DNA of 27,201 nt from JAPLDB01 sp038230515 (GCA_038230515.1 JBBRND010000044.1:1-27201); one strand, 5' to 3'; numbered from the stretch's first letter, positions 8,653-16,936 are shown. The notes: generated by a model not told the origin, from the sequence alone. Numbers and translations: made by a program.

Positions 8653-9020
8653 CTTAAAAAAAACCTTACTCAAATTAATTGATGACGGTTTTAAATGCAC
8701 AATCAGAATGTGTTAAAGCGCGCAGATACCTACTTTAATTTTTTTAATAAGCTATTTCTTTTCAGTAATGAAATAAATGCGCGGCTTGGAAATCAATTTA
8801 AAATTTTTCTTCCGATGAAAATGGTATGATGAAGCAAATGCAGACCGGGCAAAATCCTGTTGAGAGGAAAAGCCCGTGCAAAAAAAATATACATCCCTGA
8901 ATCTTCTCCTGATGCTGCGGAAATGCTTAGGCGCATAGAGAACTTAACACGCACGTCTTTGGGATGAAAGCGGGAAGGCTGGAAGGAAAAAATCGTGATG
9001 TATCTTTTCAAAAAAAGAAA
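8653..9020. other. Intergenic stretch beyond clpB, no gene recognised
   Basis: This covers the upstream side of the ClC remnant and the 3' flank of clpB. A plus-strand stretch at about 8855-8965 reads RGKARAKKIYIPESSPDAAE and MLRRIENLTRTSLG before a stop, which looks protein-like but has stops just upstream and no start. The opposite strand has a 72-codon open frame without motifs. Either could be gene debris; neither is supported as a gene. Confidence 0.4.
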
Positions 9021-11633
9021 TTACACTCCGACAATTTTAGAAGAATTGCGGAACACAAACTCATGCTTGTTATCCACATCAAGTTCTATAGAGTCATCTT
9101 TGTTCACCTTGCCCGCAAGAATTTGTTTACTCAGTTCATTCAAAACTTTTTTCTGCAGCACGCGCTTGAGCGGGCGCGCACCAAACTGCGGATCGTAACC
9201 AAGCTGTGCAAGCCAATCAACGGCCTCAGGAGTAATGCTGAGGTTAATGTTGTTTTGCAGAATCATTTTTTGCAAATGCTTGAGTTGAAGTTCCACAATG
9301 TCGCGCACTTCTTCGCGGCTGAGCGGAGTGAACATGATGATTTCATCAATGCGGTTCAGAAATTCAGGACGGATGGTTTTCTTCAGCAGGTCAAATACTT
9401 TCACTTTTGTAGAAGCCATTACATCGTCTCTGTTCTTATCCGTCATCGCATCAAAACTTTCCTGTATAATGTGTGAACCGATATTCGAAGTCATGATGAT
9501 GATCGTGTTCTTGAAATTCGCAGTGCGTCCTTTGTTGTCGGTTAATCTTCCGTCATCCAAAACCTGCAGCAAAATGTTGAACACATCCGGATGTGCTTTT
9601 TCAATTTCATCGAGCAGCACAACAGAGTAGGGGCGCCTGCGAACGGATTCAGTAAGCTGCCCGCCTTCATCGTAACCAACATATCCCGGAGGCGCACCAA
9701 TGAGCCGCGACACGGAATGTTTTTCCTGGAACTCGCTCATGTCAATGCGCGTCATTGCATTTTCATCGTTGAATAAAAAATCAGCAAGCGCTTTTGCAAG
9801 TTCTGTTTTACCAACTCCTGTGGTGCCGAGAAATATAAACGAACCGATCGGCTTCTTTGCATCCTGCAATCCCGCGCGGCTTCTGCGCACGGCATCGCTG
9901 AGTGCAGCTATCGCCTCTTCCTGTCCAACCACACGCTTGTGCAGTTCTTCTTCGAGATGCAATAATTTTTCGCGCTCACTTTGCAACATGCGTTTAACGG
10001 GAACTCCCGTCCAGCGGCTTACTACTTCTGCAATATCTTCCGCATCCACTTCTTCTTTTATCAATGCAGTCTCGCCTTGTTGCTTTGCCAGTTGCTTTTC
10101 AAGGTCGTGCAGTTTCTTTTCTGCATCTTTTATTTTTCCGTAACGGATCTCTGCAACCTTGCCGTAGTCACCCGCACGTTCGGCCTGCTCAGCTTCTACT
10201 TTAAAATTCTCAACGGCTTCTTTGTTGGTTTGTATCTGTGTAACTATTGTTCGTTCTGATTCCCACTTTGCTTTTACCTGGTTGCGCTGATCAGTGAGGT
10301 TTGCAATTTCTTCATTCAGTTCTTTCAAACGTTTATTGTCATTCTCTCTCTTGATCGCTTCGCGTTCTATTTCCATGTGAATAATTCTGCGGTTGATTTC
10401 ATCAAGCTCTTCAGGAACAGAATCAATTTCAAGACGCAGCTTTGCAGCGGCTTCATCAATAAGATCAATGGCTTTGTCAGGAAGAAAACGATCGTTGATA
10501 TAACGCTCACTCAGTTCAACAGCAGAAATAATTGCTTCGTCTTTGATGCGCACTTTGTGATGCGTTTCATAACGCTCTTTCAATCCGCGGAGAATTGCAA
10601 TGGCATCCTGTGTATCCGGTTCTTCCACCAGCACTTTCTGGAAACGTCTTTCAAGCGCTTTGTCACGCTCAATATATTTTTGATACTCGGCCAATGTTGT
10701 GGCACCGATGGCACGAAGTTCTCCACGAGCCAATGCAGGTTTCAAAATGTTCGCTGCATCCATGGCGCCTTCTCCGGCACCAGCGCCAACGAGTGTATGT
10801 ATCTCATCAATGAAAAGAACAATGTCTCCTTCGGCAGAAATCACTTCCTTGACAACTGATTTCAATCGCTCTTCAAATTCTCCTTTGTATTTCGCGCCTG
10901 CAATCAGTGCGCCCATGTCGAGTGAATAAACCTGCTTTGATTTTAAATTCTCCGGCACATCGCCATTGATGATGCGGTGAGCGAGTCCTTCAGCAATCGC
11001 TGTCTTACCAACTCCCGGTTCACCAATCAATATCGGGTTGTTTTTTGTTCTGCGTGAAAGTATCTGAAGCACTCTGCGTATTTCATCATCGCGACCGATG
11101 ACAGGATCAAGTTTTCCTGCGCGTGCAAGTTCGTTGAGGTTACGTGCGAATTTGTTTAATGAGTTGTAAGTTTCTTCTGCGCTCGCGCTCGTTACCTTTT
11201 CTCCTTTGCGTAATTCTTTGATGGCAGAGATTACATCTTTCTCATTCACGCCTTCACTGCGTAACAGTTGTGCTGTCTTTTCTTTGCCTTGAAGTATGCC
11301 GAGAAAAATATGTTCGAGCGCAACAAACTCATCGCTGAAAGTTTTTAAATAAGAAACTGCTTTCTGCAATGCCTTGTTGCCGTCATCAGAAAGATAAGCG
11401 TTGCCGCCACTAACTTTCGGATAGCTTTGAATGATGGTATCAACACCATTCACAATGTTGTTCACGTTTGCATTTACTTTTTTAAGGATGAAAGGAATTA
11501 CATTTTCATCCACATGCATCAGTCCTTTTAAAAGATGTGCGGGTTCGATGCTTTGCTGTTCGTTGTCAGCAGCAAGTTGTTGCGCCTGCTGAACAGCTTC
11601 CTGCGATTTGATGGTGAAATTATTTAGATTCAT
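9021..11633 (-). CDS. clpB: ATP-dependent disaggregase ClpB (Hsp100)
   Basis: Hexameric cytosolic AAA+ chaperone that, with DnaK, extracts polypeptides from aggregates. The 870 residues are a normal full length. Order: Clp N-terminal repeat domain (about 1-145, starting MNLNNFTIKSQEAVQQAQ), NBD1 with Walker A GEPGVGKT (204-211), Walker B VLFIDEIHTL and the GARGEL-like loop ALARGELRAIGATT, the long coiled-coil middle domain (roughly 405-530) that separates ClpB from ClpA/ClpC, then NBD2 with Walker A GTTGVGKT, VVLLDEIEKAHPDV and the sensor-2 region GARPLKR near the C terminus. There is no IGF/L ClpP-docking loop, as expected for a disaggregase. Transcribed alone with about 180 bp of free upstream sequence; I did not find a clear CIRCE-type element there. 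Confidence 0.98.
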   Translation of the reverse strand: MNLNNFTIKSQEAVQQAQQLAADNEQQSIEPAHLLKGLMHVDENVIPFILKKVNANVNNIVNGVDTIIQSYPKVSGGNAYLSDDGNKALQKAVSYLKTFSDEFVALEHIFLGILQGKEKTAQLLRSEGVNEKDVISAIKELRKGEKVTSASAEETYNSLNKFARNLNELARAGKLDPVIGRDDEIRRVLQILSRRTKNNPILIGEPGVGKTAIAEGLAHRIINGDVPENLKSKQVYSLDMGALIAGAKYKGEFEERLKSVVKEVISAEGDIVLFIDEIHTLVGAGAGEGAMDAANILKPALARGELRAIGATTLAEYQKYIERDKALERRFQKVLVEEPDTQDAIAILRGLKERYETHHKVRIKDEAIISAVELSERYINDRFLPDKAIDLIDEAAAKLRLEIDSVPEELDEINRRIIHMEIEREAIKRENDNKRLKELNEEIANLTDQRNQVKAKWESERTIVTQIQTNKEAVENFKVEAEQAERAGDYGKVAEIRYGKIKDAEKKLHDLEKQLAKQQGETALIKEEVDAEDIAEVVSRWTGVPVKRMLQSEREKLLHLEEELHKRVVGQEEAIAALSDAVRRSRAGLQDAKKPIGSFIFLGTTGVGKTELAKALADFLFNDENAMTRIDMSEFQEKHSVSRLIGAPPGYVGYDEGGQLTESVRRRPYSVVLLDEIEKAHPDVFNILLQVLDDGRLTDNKGRTANFKNTIIIMTSNIGSHIIQESFDAMTDKNRDDVMASTKVKVFDLLKKTIRPEFLNRIDEIIMFTPLSREEVRDIVELQLKHLQKMILQNNINLSITPEAVDWLAQLGYDPQFGARPLKRVLQKKVLNELSKQILAGKVNKDDSIELDVDNKHEFVFRNSSKIVGV

Positions 11634-11813
11634 AGTTTACGAATTCTGTCTGTCAAAGATGTTACCAGTCAAAGAAGCAAAGGGAAATAATTACAGAATG
11701 TCAGGCAATGATCTTTAACAGCGTCAGAATGACGGCTCTGAATAAGATAGACTGACGAATCGCAGGTTTCTCAAAAAAAATTTCTGTAGAAGACTAAGGA
11801 AAGAACCGGTTTC

Positions 11814-12101
11814 TTACCCTCCCGCCTTCTTTGCCTTGTATCCTTTCTCTGCCAAAATCTTCATAACCTTCTCGCGTTGATCGCCTTGAATTAAAATATA
11901 GCCTTCTTTTACAGTGCCACCTACGCCACATTTTGTTTTTAATTCTTTTCCCAGTGCTCCAAGTTCGGCATCAGAGCCAACAAAATTTCGGACAATTGTA
12001 GTTGGCTTCCCGTTATGAAATTCTTTCCATACTCTTAAATCCTGTTCAACAATATTTTTCTTCGTGGAGTAAACTATGGCGCCTGAGTTTTTTGAAGACA
12101 T
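11814..12101 (-). CDS. SUI1/YciH-family translation initiation factor-like protein
   Basis: Small cytosolic protein (95 aa) of the eIF1/SUI1 fold. The fold is recognisable from VYSTKKNI at the start, then the core GKPTTIVRNFVGSDAELGAL, LGKELKTKCGVGGTVKEG, YILIQGDQREKVMKILAEKG and a basic tail. The GVGGT(V)KEG loop is the most conserved part of the family. In bacteria the role is not firmly established; E. coli YciH has been linked to initiation fidelity and stress. It is last in a minus-strand run, 33 bp after the DgkA-type gene. Confidence 0.9.
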   Translation of the reverse strand: MSSKNSGAIVYSTKKNIVEQDLRVWKEFHNGKPTTIVRNFVGSDAELGALGKELKTKCGVGGTVKEGYILIQGDQREKVMKILAEKGYKAKKAGG

Positions 12102-12134
12102 GATGTGACTTACAATTCGTAATTCGTTGACTAC

Positions 12135-12500
12135 CTAAAATATCTTCGGAATAAAAATTATCATCCCGATACTTGCCGAAGCAATCGCAGCTACTAATGC
12201 GGCAGAAGCAGCAATGTCTTTTACTTTTCCTGCAATATCATTGTATTCGGGCGAAACAAAATCGGTGACGTATTCAATGGCAGTGTTCAGTAACTCTGCA
12301 ATCCATACAATGGCAATGGCGAGAATAATAAAAGACCACTCGATAATGCTGAGAGAAAAATAAAATGACATCGCAACTGCAACGAGCGTGGCTACGAAAT
12401 GAAAACGGATGTTGAACTGCGTGCGTATCGCTTCAGCCAGACCTTTGGCTGCATAAGCAAATCCACTAAAGAACGAAGAGAGATTTTTGCGGGGCATCAT
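12135..12500 (-). CDS. dgkA: DgkA-family diacylglycerol/undecaprenol kinase
   Basis: Small integral inner-membrane lipid kinase (121 aa, three predicted membrane helices). It phosphorylates diacylglycerol or, in Gram-positive-type members, undecaprenol. Diagnostic motif: AELLNTAIEYVTD in the middle, with the conserved Glu and Asn, and VKDIAASAALVAAI before the last helix, corresponding to AKD(I/M)AAAAV of the family. A second ATG one codon downstream is an alternative start. It lies 105 bp after a soluble DAGK-domain lipid kinase gene and 33 bp before the SUI1 gene. Sequence alone does not separate DAG from undecaprenol kinase; the neighbouring LtaS-like gene, whose reaction releases diacylglycerol, favours DAG recycling. 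Confidence 0.92.
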   Translation of the reverse strand: MMPRKNLSSFFSGFAYAAKGLAEAIRTQFNIRFHFVATLVAVAMSFYFSLSIIEWSFIILAIAIVWIAELLNTAIEYVTDFVSPEYNDIAGKVKDIAASAALVAAIASASIGMIIFIPKIF

Positions 12501-12605
12501 ACAAAAGTAATAAGTAAGCGATGAATAAGTAATGGTCTAAATCAAATCAAGGAGGACAAATATATTTTATTTCAAAATTACTTTCCGTTATTGGGGTTTT
12601 ACTTT

Positions 12606-13481
12606 TCAAGGTATTACAACACTTAACGAAGCAGGAACAATTTCAATATTTAGATCACCATGGAATGTCACCGGCTCTCCATCAATATGTCCCTGCATTA
12701 TACCTGGATTTTTCACATGTATTTTTTTTCCTTTCTCACCATTGAAGAAACGTGACCGGTGAATAATGTTATTCATCAATCGGTAGATAAGATGCGGTGC
12801 AACATAAAAAGGAAATTTTTTCATCATGCTTACATCGAGGATTCCATCCTTTGCATTGGCAAATGGAGCAATCACTGCATTATTACCAAACTGTGATGAG
12901 TTTGCAAACGTGAGAAGAAAACATTCTGTGGAAATTTTTTTTCCATCAATTGTAATTTCAAATGTCTTCGGCTTGTATTTGTAAAATTCGGTGAGAACAA
13001 GTTTCACGTATGTTGAATAACCGCGAGTTTCACTTTTTGCAAACAAGTGAGAAATATGTGCATCAAACCCAATTCCGATTGTGCCGATGCAAAACTCATT
13101 GTTCACCGTAACAGTATCAATCATTTCTTTTTTGCAACGGTTGATAACGGCAATCGCATCTTCATGCTTCAACGGAATGCTGAGATGACGCGCCATTCCA
13201 TTGCCTGATCCTGTAGGAATAATACCGAGTGCAGTGTTGCTTCCAATCAATCCCTTTGCTGTTTCGTTAACGGAACCGTCACCACCAACTGCAACTACTA
13301 CATCGAATTTTTTTTCTGCTGCTTCTCGCGCAAGTTCCGTTGCTTGCTTAGGTGCTTCCGTAAGACAGACTTCAAAATCAATTTCATTTTTGTCAGTTTG
13401 CATCTCAATCATTGCCGGTAAATGTTCTTTTCTTTTTGCTCCCGATTTCGGATTGATGATATATCGAATTCTCTTTTTCAT
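12606..13481 (-). CDS. Diacylglycerol kinase catalytic-domain lipid kinase (YegS/DagK-like)
   Basis: Soluble or peripheral lipid kinase of the DAGK_cat/LCB5 family, 291 residues, starting MKKRIRYIINPKSGAKRK. The nucleotide-binding loop VAVGGDGSVNE is at about residues 65-75 and IIPTGSGNGMARHL at about 90-103; both are family hallmarks. The C-terminal beta-rich domain includes DGKKIS and HIDGEPV. Its ATG overlaps the stop of the upstream LtaS-like gene by four bases (13478-13481, ATGA), so the two are almost certainly translationally coupled. Its substrate could be diacylglycerol, ceramide/sphinganine-type lipids, which many Bacteroidota make, or phosphatidylglycerol; the sequence does not decide. 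Confidence 0.93.
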   Translation of the reverse strand: MKKRIRYIINPKSGAKRKEHLPAMIEMQTDKNEIDFEVCLTEAPKQATELAREAAEKKFDVVVAVGGDGSVNETAKGLIGSNTALGIIPTGSGNGMARHLSIPLKHEDAIAVINRCKKEMIDTVTVNNEFCIGTIGIGFDAHISHLFAKSETRGYSTYVKLVLTEFYKYKPKTFEITIDGKKISTECFLLTFANSSQFGNNAVIAPFANAKDGILDVSMMKKFPFYVAPHLIYRLMNNIIHRSRFFNGEKGKKIHVKNPGIMQGHIDGEPVTFHGDLNIEIVPASLSVVIP

Positions 13482-15376
13482 TTTTCTGGCATAGAATTGT
13501 TGAGCATAGCATTATTGAAATTCTGAATTGTTGCTTTCAGTTTTCGTTCCATTTTTAGTTGCATCTCAGGAAAAGAATCTTTGAGATTATGACTAAGCGT
13601 AGAGTCATTGACAAAATTGAAAACACTTTGCACTTTCGATGTATCCATCGAGAGAGAATATTCTCCCGAAATGATTTGATAAAGCCCATTAACATAATTC
13701 ACTGCTTTATGATCTGCAGTTGAATCAAACATACTTTGTCCGAATGAAAAGAAAGGCAAATTGTAATGAATATAATCAAGGACACCCGGAAGAATATCAA
13801 TCTGTTCTGTAGTCTGATTACTTTTTCCCATTAAAGAATCATGGGATTGATAAAAGATGATTGGTACAGAATACATGCCCACGTGATTTTGGTAGAACTG
13901 ATATTCTGAAAGTGCTGTGTGATCTCCCGTTATTACAAACAGGGTGCTGTCAAACCATTTTGTTTTCTCTGCTGCTTCGAAAAACTTTTTTAGTGAATAA
14001 TCAGCATACATCATGCTCTCATGAATTGGCAACGTTCCTTTTTTGAATTTGCCTTTATATTGATCGGGAATTTTGTAGGGGTGATGCGAACTGATTGTAA
14101 AAATCCCTGCATGAAACGGCTGCTGTACGGTATTCAATTTTTGAACCGTGTATTGCAAAAACGGTTCATCGTAAATTCCCCAGTTACCGTCAAAGTCTAT
14201 GTCGTTGTTGTACTCTCTTCTTCCAAAGTAAGAATCGTATCCGGCAAGTTTTGTAAAATTATCAAAGCCCATTGTTCCATTAGTCCCCCCATGAAAGAAA
14301 AGAGTTGAGTATCCTTTTTGTTTTAAGGCCGTTGCCAAACTTGAAACTTTATTTCCGTTGTATGCAGAAGTAATAAAGGGTTCAACCATCAAAGCAGGTA
14401 GTCCTGCAATCACACATGGGATACCTTCAATTGAACGCTTGCCATTTGCATATGCATTTGTAAAAACCAAGCTCTTCTTCATCAATGAATCAAGAAAAGG
14501 TGTGTAACCGCTATAATTATTCAGAAAGCCAGAATATTCCTTCCCCAGGCTTTCTACAATTATGATAACCACATTCAGTTTTCTAAAAGTACCTGATGAT
14601 TGAAAATGATGAGTGGTTGGAGAAATTTTTTCCGTTTTCTCTTTTGAGAAATAAGTAATCGGCTCAAGTGTGTTTTTACCTAATGTTTTGATGATGGTGA
14701 AGGGAGTGTTCAGCAAAAGCGCAGCATCTTTTCCATTTGCGTACTGCGAGGCCGCCATGATATTGATAGGGCGGTATTGAATTCCACCTCTGAAACCGAT
14801 GAAACACAATGCGAAAGTAATTGAGGTAAGGATGATCTGTCCGAAAACTGTCTTGAGAAAAAAACCAGATTGATTGGAAGATGTAGTTGTTTTTATTCTT
14901 CCGTAAATTGTATTCAGAAGAAAAATCAGAATGAGTAGGATCAACAACAAGTACCAGAAGTCACCAATCATTCTCGGCACCGTGTTTACAAAATCATCTC
15001 CGAAACCCATTGCTTTGAATACATCAGCAGTTGATCGCCTGCCTTCGAACCGGAAATACTCAATGTCAATAAGGTTAACAAGTATTGCAATTGAATTAAC
15101 CAAGAGAAAAATAGTCCTCAGAATGCCTTGGTAGATTTTATAATAGAAATGTCTGAACGGATAGAGGTGAAGTGAGAAGAAAAGTAAATTAGAGATGACA
15201 ATGGCAACCATATCAAACCGCAATCCGAAGAAAAATAATTTGAAAGCGTTGAATAAACCAAGATGATTGTAATAAGAAAAGTTAAAAATGAAAAAAAGCA
15301 GGCGGCAAAAAGAATATAGTACAAGCAGCAGCAGAAAACGCTGGGCGAGCAAAACAAACCGATTCTTCATCTGCAT
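13478..15376 (-). CDS. LtaS/sulfatase-family phosphoglycerol transferase-like membrane protein
   Basis: Inner-membrane protein of 632 residues in the alkaline-phosphatase superfamily. The first ~195 residues hold about five hydrophobic helices, then a linker and a periplasmic sulfatase-like domain from about 265. Metal and catalytic landmarks: VVIIIVESLGKEYSG (first metal-site Glu), NGKRSIEGIPCVIAGLP with a Ser at the nucleophile position where LtaS has Thr, FFHGGTNGTMGFDNF, and ITGDHTALSEY carrying the Asp-His metal ligands. Gram-negative relatives transfer phosphoglycerol or phosphoethanolamine from phospholipid to periplasmic glycans or lipids. The shared ATGA with a lipid kinase gene supports a phospholipid-headgroup reaction that leaves diacylglycerol. 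A second ATG two codons downstream is an alternative start. Confidence 0.9.
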   Translation of the reverse strand: MQMKNRFVLLAQRFLLLLVLYSFCRLLFFIFNFSYYNHLGLFNAFKLFFFGLRFDMVAIVISNLLFFSLHLYPFRHFYYKIYQGILRTIFLLVNSIAILVNLIDIEYFRFEGRRSTADVFKAMGFGDDFVNTVPRMIGDFWYLLLILLILIFLLNTIYGRIKTTTSSNQSGFFLKTVFGQIILTSITFALCFIGFRGGIQYRPINIMAASQYANGKDAALLLNTPFTIIKTLGKNTLEPITYFSKEKTEKISPTTHHFQSSGTFRKLNVVIIIVESLGKEYSGFLNNYSGYTPFLDSLMKKSLVFTNAYANGKRSIEGIPCVIAGLPALMVEPFITSAYNGNKVSSLATALKQKGYSTLFFHGGTNGTMGFDNFTKLAGYDSYFGRREYNNDIDFDGNWGIYDEPFLQYTVQKLNTVQQPFHAGIFTISSHHPYKIPDQYKGKFKKGTLPIHESMMYADYSLKKFFEAAEKTKWFDSTLFVITGDHTALSEYQFYQNHVGMYSVPIIFYQSHDSLMGKSNQTTEQIDILPGVLDYIHYNLPFFSFGQSMFDSTADHKAVNYVNGLYQIISGEYSLSMDTSKVQSVFNFVNDSTLSHNLKDSFPEMQLKMERKLKATIQNFNNAMLNNSMPEK

Positions 15377-15469
15377 GGCTGGCGAAAGTATAAAAAGTGA
15401 AAGGGCGGTGAAAAGAAACCTTTTGAGATATTTTTCTTTCCCAATCTGTATAACTAAAAAAAATAGTTC

Positions 15470-15477
15470 TACTTTTG
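15470..15477 (+). promoter_or_regulatory. Probable -7 element of the first small lipoprotein gene
   Basis: TACTTTTG matches TAnnTTTG and lies about 30 bp before the lipoprotein ATG. Nineteen bases upstream the sequence is GTA rather than TTG, so the -33 element is weak. Confidence 0.45.
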
Positions 15478-15506
15478 GCGGCTTAAATCAAAATCCAATA
15501 ATTAAA

Positions 15507-15872
15507 ATGAAAAGTATTCACTACCTAATGCTCTCTGCCGGAATTCTTGCGATGGTTTCCTGCGGTCCTTCAAAAGAAGAACAAGAGCGTGCTGAAAAAG
15601 CAAAACAAGATTCCATTGCTGCTGTTCAAAAAATGGCTGACGATTCTATTGCTGCTGCTCAAAAGGCGCAAGCGGATGCCGCGGTGGCTGCCGAGAAAAT
15701 GAAACAGGATTCAATCGCTACGGCCGATTCTCTTGCCAAAGCAAAAAAAGCTCCTGCTCATGCGAAAAAGAAAGAGGAGCCGAAGAAGGAAGAAAATAAA
15801 ATTAACAAAAATGACGGTGCGGACAAGAGTCAGTTGAATATCAATAAAAGTTCACCTCATCTTAAGAAATAG
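15507..15872 (+). CDS. Ala/Lys-rich small lipoprotein
   Basis: Predicted 121-residue lipoprotein of unknown function. The chosen ATG gives MKSIHYLMLSAGILAMVSC, a type II signal peptide with lipobox Cys at 19. The upstream extension of the open frame covers the promoter and overlaps the LtaS-like gene on the other strand, so it is rejected. The mature part is a low-complexity charged helix built on a repeated unit DSIAA (KQDSIAAV, DDSIAAAQ, KQDSIATA), then a Lys/Glu tail (AKKKEEPKKEENK). Its start CGPSKEEQERAEKAKQDSIAA closely resembles the lipoprotein at 16690-16905, so the two are probably paralogues. A long charged helix tethered by a lipid could be a spacer or peptidoglycan-associated protein, but that is only inference. 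Confidence 0.85.
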   Translation: MKSIHYLMLSAGILAMVSCGPSKEEQERAEKAKQDSIAAVQKMADDSIAAAQKAQADAAVAAEKMKQDSIATADSLAKAKKAPAHAKKKEEPKKEENKINKNDGADKSQLNINKSSPHLKK

Positions 15873-15910
15873 GATTGGCCTGAAATAGATGATCCGTCAG
15901 TATCATCAAA

Positions 15911-15941
15911 AAAAAAGAGAGCCATTTGGCTCTCTTTTTTT
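15911..15941. terminator. Bidirectional intrinsic terminator
   Basis: GAGAGCC (15917-15923), loop ATTT, GGCTCTC (15928-15934), with A6 before and T7 after. The stem extends by A-T pairs to 13 bp. It sits between two convergent lipoprotein genes and should stop transcription from both sides. Confidence 0.93.
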
Positions 15942-15972
15942 ACATTATTATACTAAGGATTTTCGGTATTTA

Positions 15973-16509
15973 TTATCCTTTTTTCCAAATTTCACCTGAA
16001 CACGGTCCTGCTACTGAAATACCCCCTTGAAAAATCTCGTAATTAAAGGTTATTTGATACGGAGAAGCTGAAGTATTAATGACACCCGTTCCAGTACATG
16101 TGTATTGGTTTGGACCGCAACTAGCAGGATCAGTTGTAAAGGTTAATGTGTTACCATTAACTTTAGCTGTAAAGGTCAAATCACCGGCAGTACATCCATT
16201 TTTTATAGTCACCAAAATATACGTAACGCCTAAACCAGAAGTAGCAATAGCTCCTAAATCACTAGCGGAAAAGCATGCACCAGGTACTGTATAAACACTA
16301 CTTAGGTACTTAGCCCTAATTTCCGTTTCGCATCTAGAACCCTCATATCCTGTAGCGCAACTACAACTACCATTATTGCAGGTACCACCATTTTGGCAGG
16401 TAATCCCGCTGCATGGGTCATCTGTCTTTTTACAGGAGTTTACAGTAAGCGCTAACGCTGCAACTACGGCAACACCTAGAAATAATTTTAAGAAACTTTC
16501 TTTTTTCAT
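15973..16509 (-). CDS. EGF-like domain lipoprotein
   Basis: Predicted 178-residue exported lipoprotein. The signal peptide ends in ALTVNSC (lipobox Cys at 26) and the next residues KKTDD resemble the Lys-plus-acidic surface-export signal described for Bacteroidota lipoproteins, suggesting display on the cell surface. A compact EGF-like module follows at about 33-60 with six Cys in the canonical spacing, including CQNGGTC and CSCATGYEGSRC. The C-terminal ~110 residues look like a beta-rich domain with four or five further Cys, ending CSGEIWKKG. EGF modules are common in eukaryotes and scattered in Bacteroidota, where they may mediate binding. It has its own near-perfect promoter and shares a terminator with the convergent lipoprotein gene. 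Confidence 0.9.
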   Translation of the reverse strand: MKKESFLKLFLGVAVVAALALTVNSCKKTDDPCSGITCQNGGTCNNGSCSCATGYEGSRCETEIRAKYLSSVYTVPGACFSASDLGAIATSGLGVTYILVTIKNGCTAGDLTFTAKVNGNTLTFTTDPASCGPNQYTCTGTGVINTSASPYQITFNYEIFQGGISVAGPCSGEIWKKG

Positions 16510-16537
16510 ATTTGGTTTTTTTTATTTAAATTAAGGT

Positions 16538-16568
16538 GCAAAGATAAACAGCGAAATGTAACTAGCAA
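16538..16568 (-). promoter_or_regulatory. Sigma-A promoter of the EGF-like lipoprotein gene
   Basis: On the minus strand: TTG (16568-16566), exactly 19 bp, then TATCTTTG (16546-16539) followed by C. This is a full match to TTG-N19-TAnnTTTG, 29 bp before the ATG. Confidence 0.85.
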
Positions 16569-16626
16569 GCGTTTCTTGAAATAAGGGTTATTAAAAGTAA
16601 ACTGTTGAAAAGATTGAAAAAATGAA

Positions 16627-16656
16627 TTGGTGGCTACTTAAATTTATTTACATTTG
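16627..16656 (+). promoter_or_regulatory. Sigma-A promoter of the second small lipoprotein gene
   Basis: TTG (16627-16629), exactly 19 bp, then TACATTTG (16649-16656) followed by C: a full match to the Bacteroidota housekeeping promoter, 33 bp before the ATG. It is divergent from the EGF-gene promoter about 60 bp away. Confidence 0.87.
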
Positions 16657-16689
16657 CCCAATAAATAAAAAATAAACCTTAATTACACA

Positions 16690-16905
16690 ATGAAAAAAGT
16701 ACTCTCTACCGTTCTCGTTATCGGAATGTTTGCATTTTATGCTTGCGGTCCTTCTCAACAGGAGAAAGAAGCAGCTGAAAAAGCAAAGAATGATTCTATT
16801 GCCGCTGCAATGGCTCAGGATTCAATGGCCGCTGCCGCTGCCGCTGCTTCAAGCATGGCTGCTGACACTGCCAACAAGATGATGGCAGACACAACCAAAA
16901 AGTAA
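16690..16905 (+). CDS. Very small Ala-rich lipoprotein
   Basis: Predicted 71-residue lipoprotein of unknown function: MKKVLSTVLVIGMFAFYAC is a type II signal peptide with lipobox Cys at 19. The mature ~53 residues are a low-complexity Ala/Asp/Met/Lys helix (QDSMAAAAAAASSMAADT) coded partly by a GCC/GCT codon run. The segment CGPSQQEKEAAEKAKNDSIAAA matches the start of the mature lipoprotein at 15507-15872 at most positions, indicating a shared origin. It is a complete transcription unit, with a perfect promoter 33 bp upstream and a strong terminator just after the stop. This organisation and size recall abundant structural lipoproteins such as Lpp, but no homology to Lpp is visible. Confidence 0.88.
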   Translation: MKKVLSTVLVIGMFAFYACGPSQQEKEAAEKAKNDSIAAAMAQDSMAAAAAAASSMAADTANKMMADTTKK

Positions 16906-16936
16906 TCCGGTTTCGATCGAGATTAAAAAAATTAAA

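Noticed and set aside
8793..9011. 72-codon minus-strand frame and an opposing protein-like stretch near 8855-8965
   Set aside because: No start with context, stops interrupt the plus-strand stretch, no known motif on either strand. Possibly gene debris, but not supported.
9298..10859. Several plus-strand frames of 90-170 codons across clpB
   Set aside because: Shadows of the clpB coding strand; no independent motifs or promoters.
11790..11815. ACCGGT-centred palindrome downstream of the SUI1 gene
   Set aside because: The arms are imperfect and a T run follows only after about 20 nt; not convincing as a terminator.
12502..12564. TAnnTTTG-like boxes before the DgkA-type gene (12509-12502 and 12564-12557, minus strand)
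   Set aside because: Neither has a TTG at the right distance, and one would start transcription at or past the ATG; AT-rich DNA gives such boxes by chance.
15288..15506. 73-codon upstream extension of the lipoprotein frame
   Set aside because: It overlaps the start of the LtaS-like gene and the lipoprotein's own promoter; the signal peptide begins at 15507.
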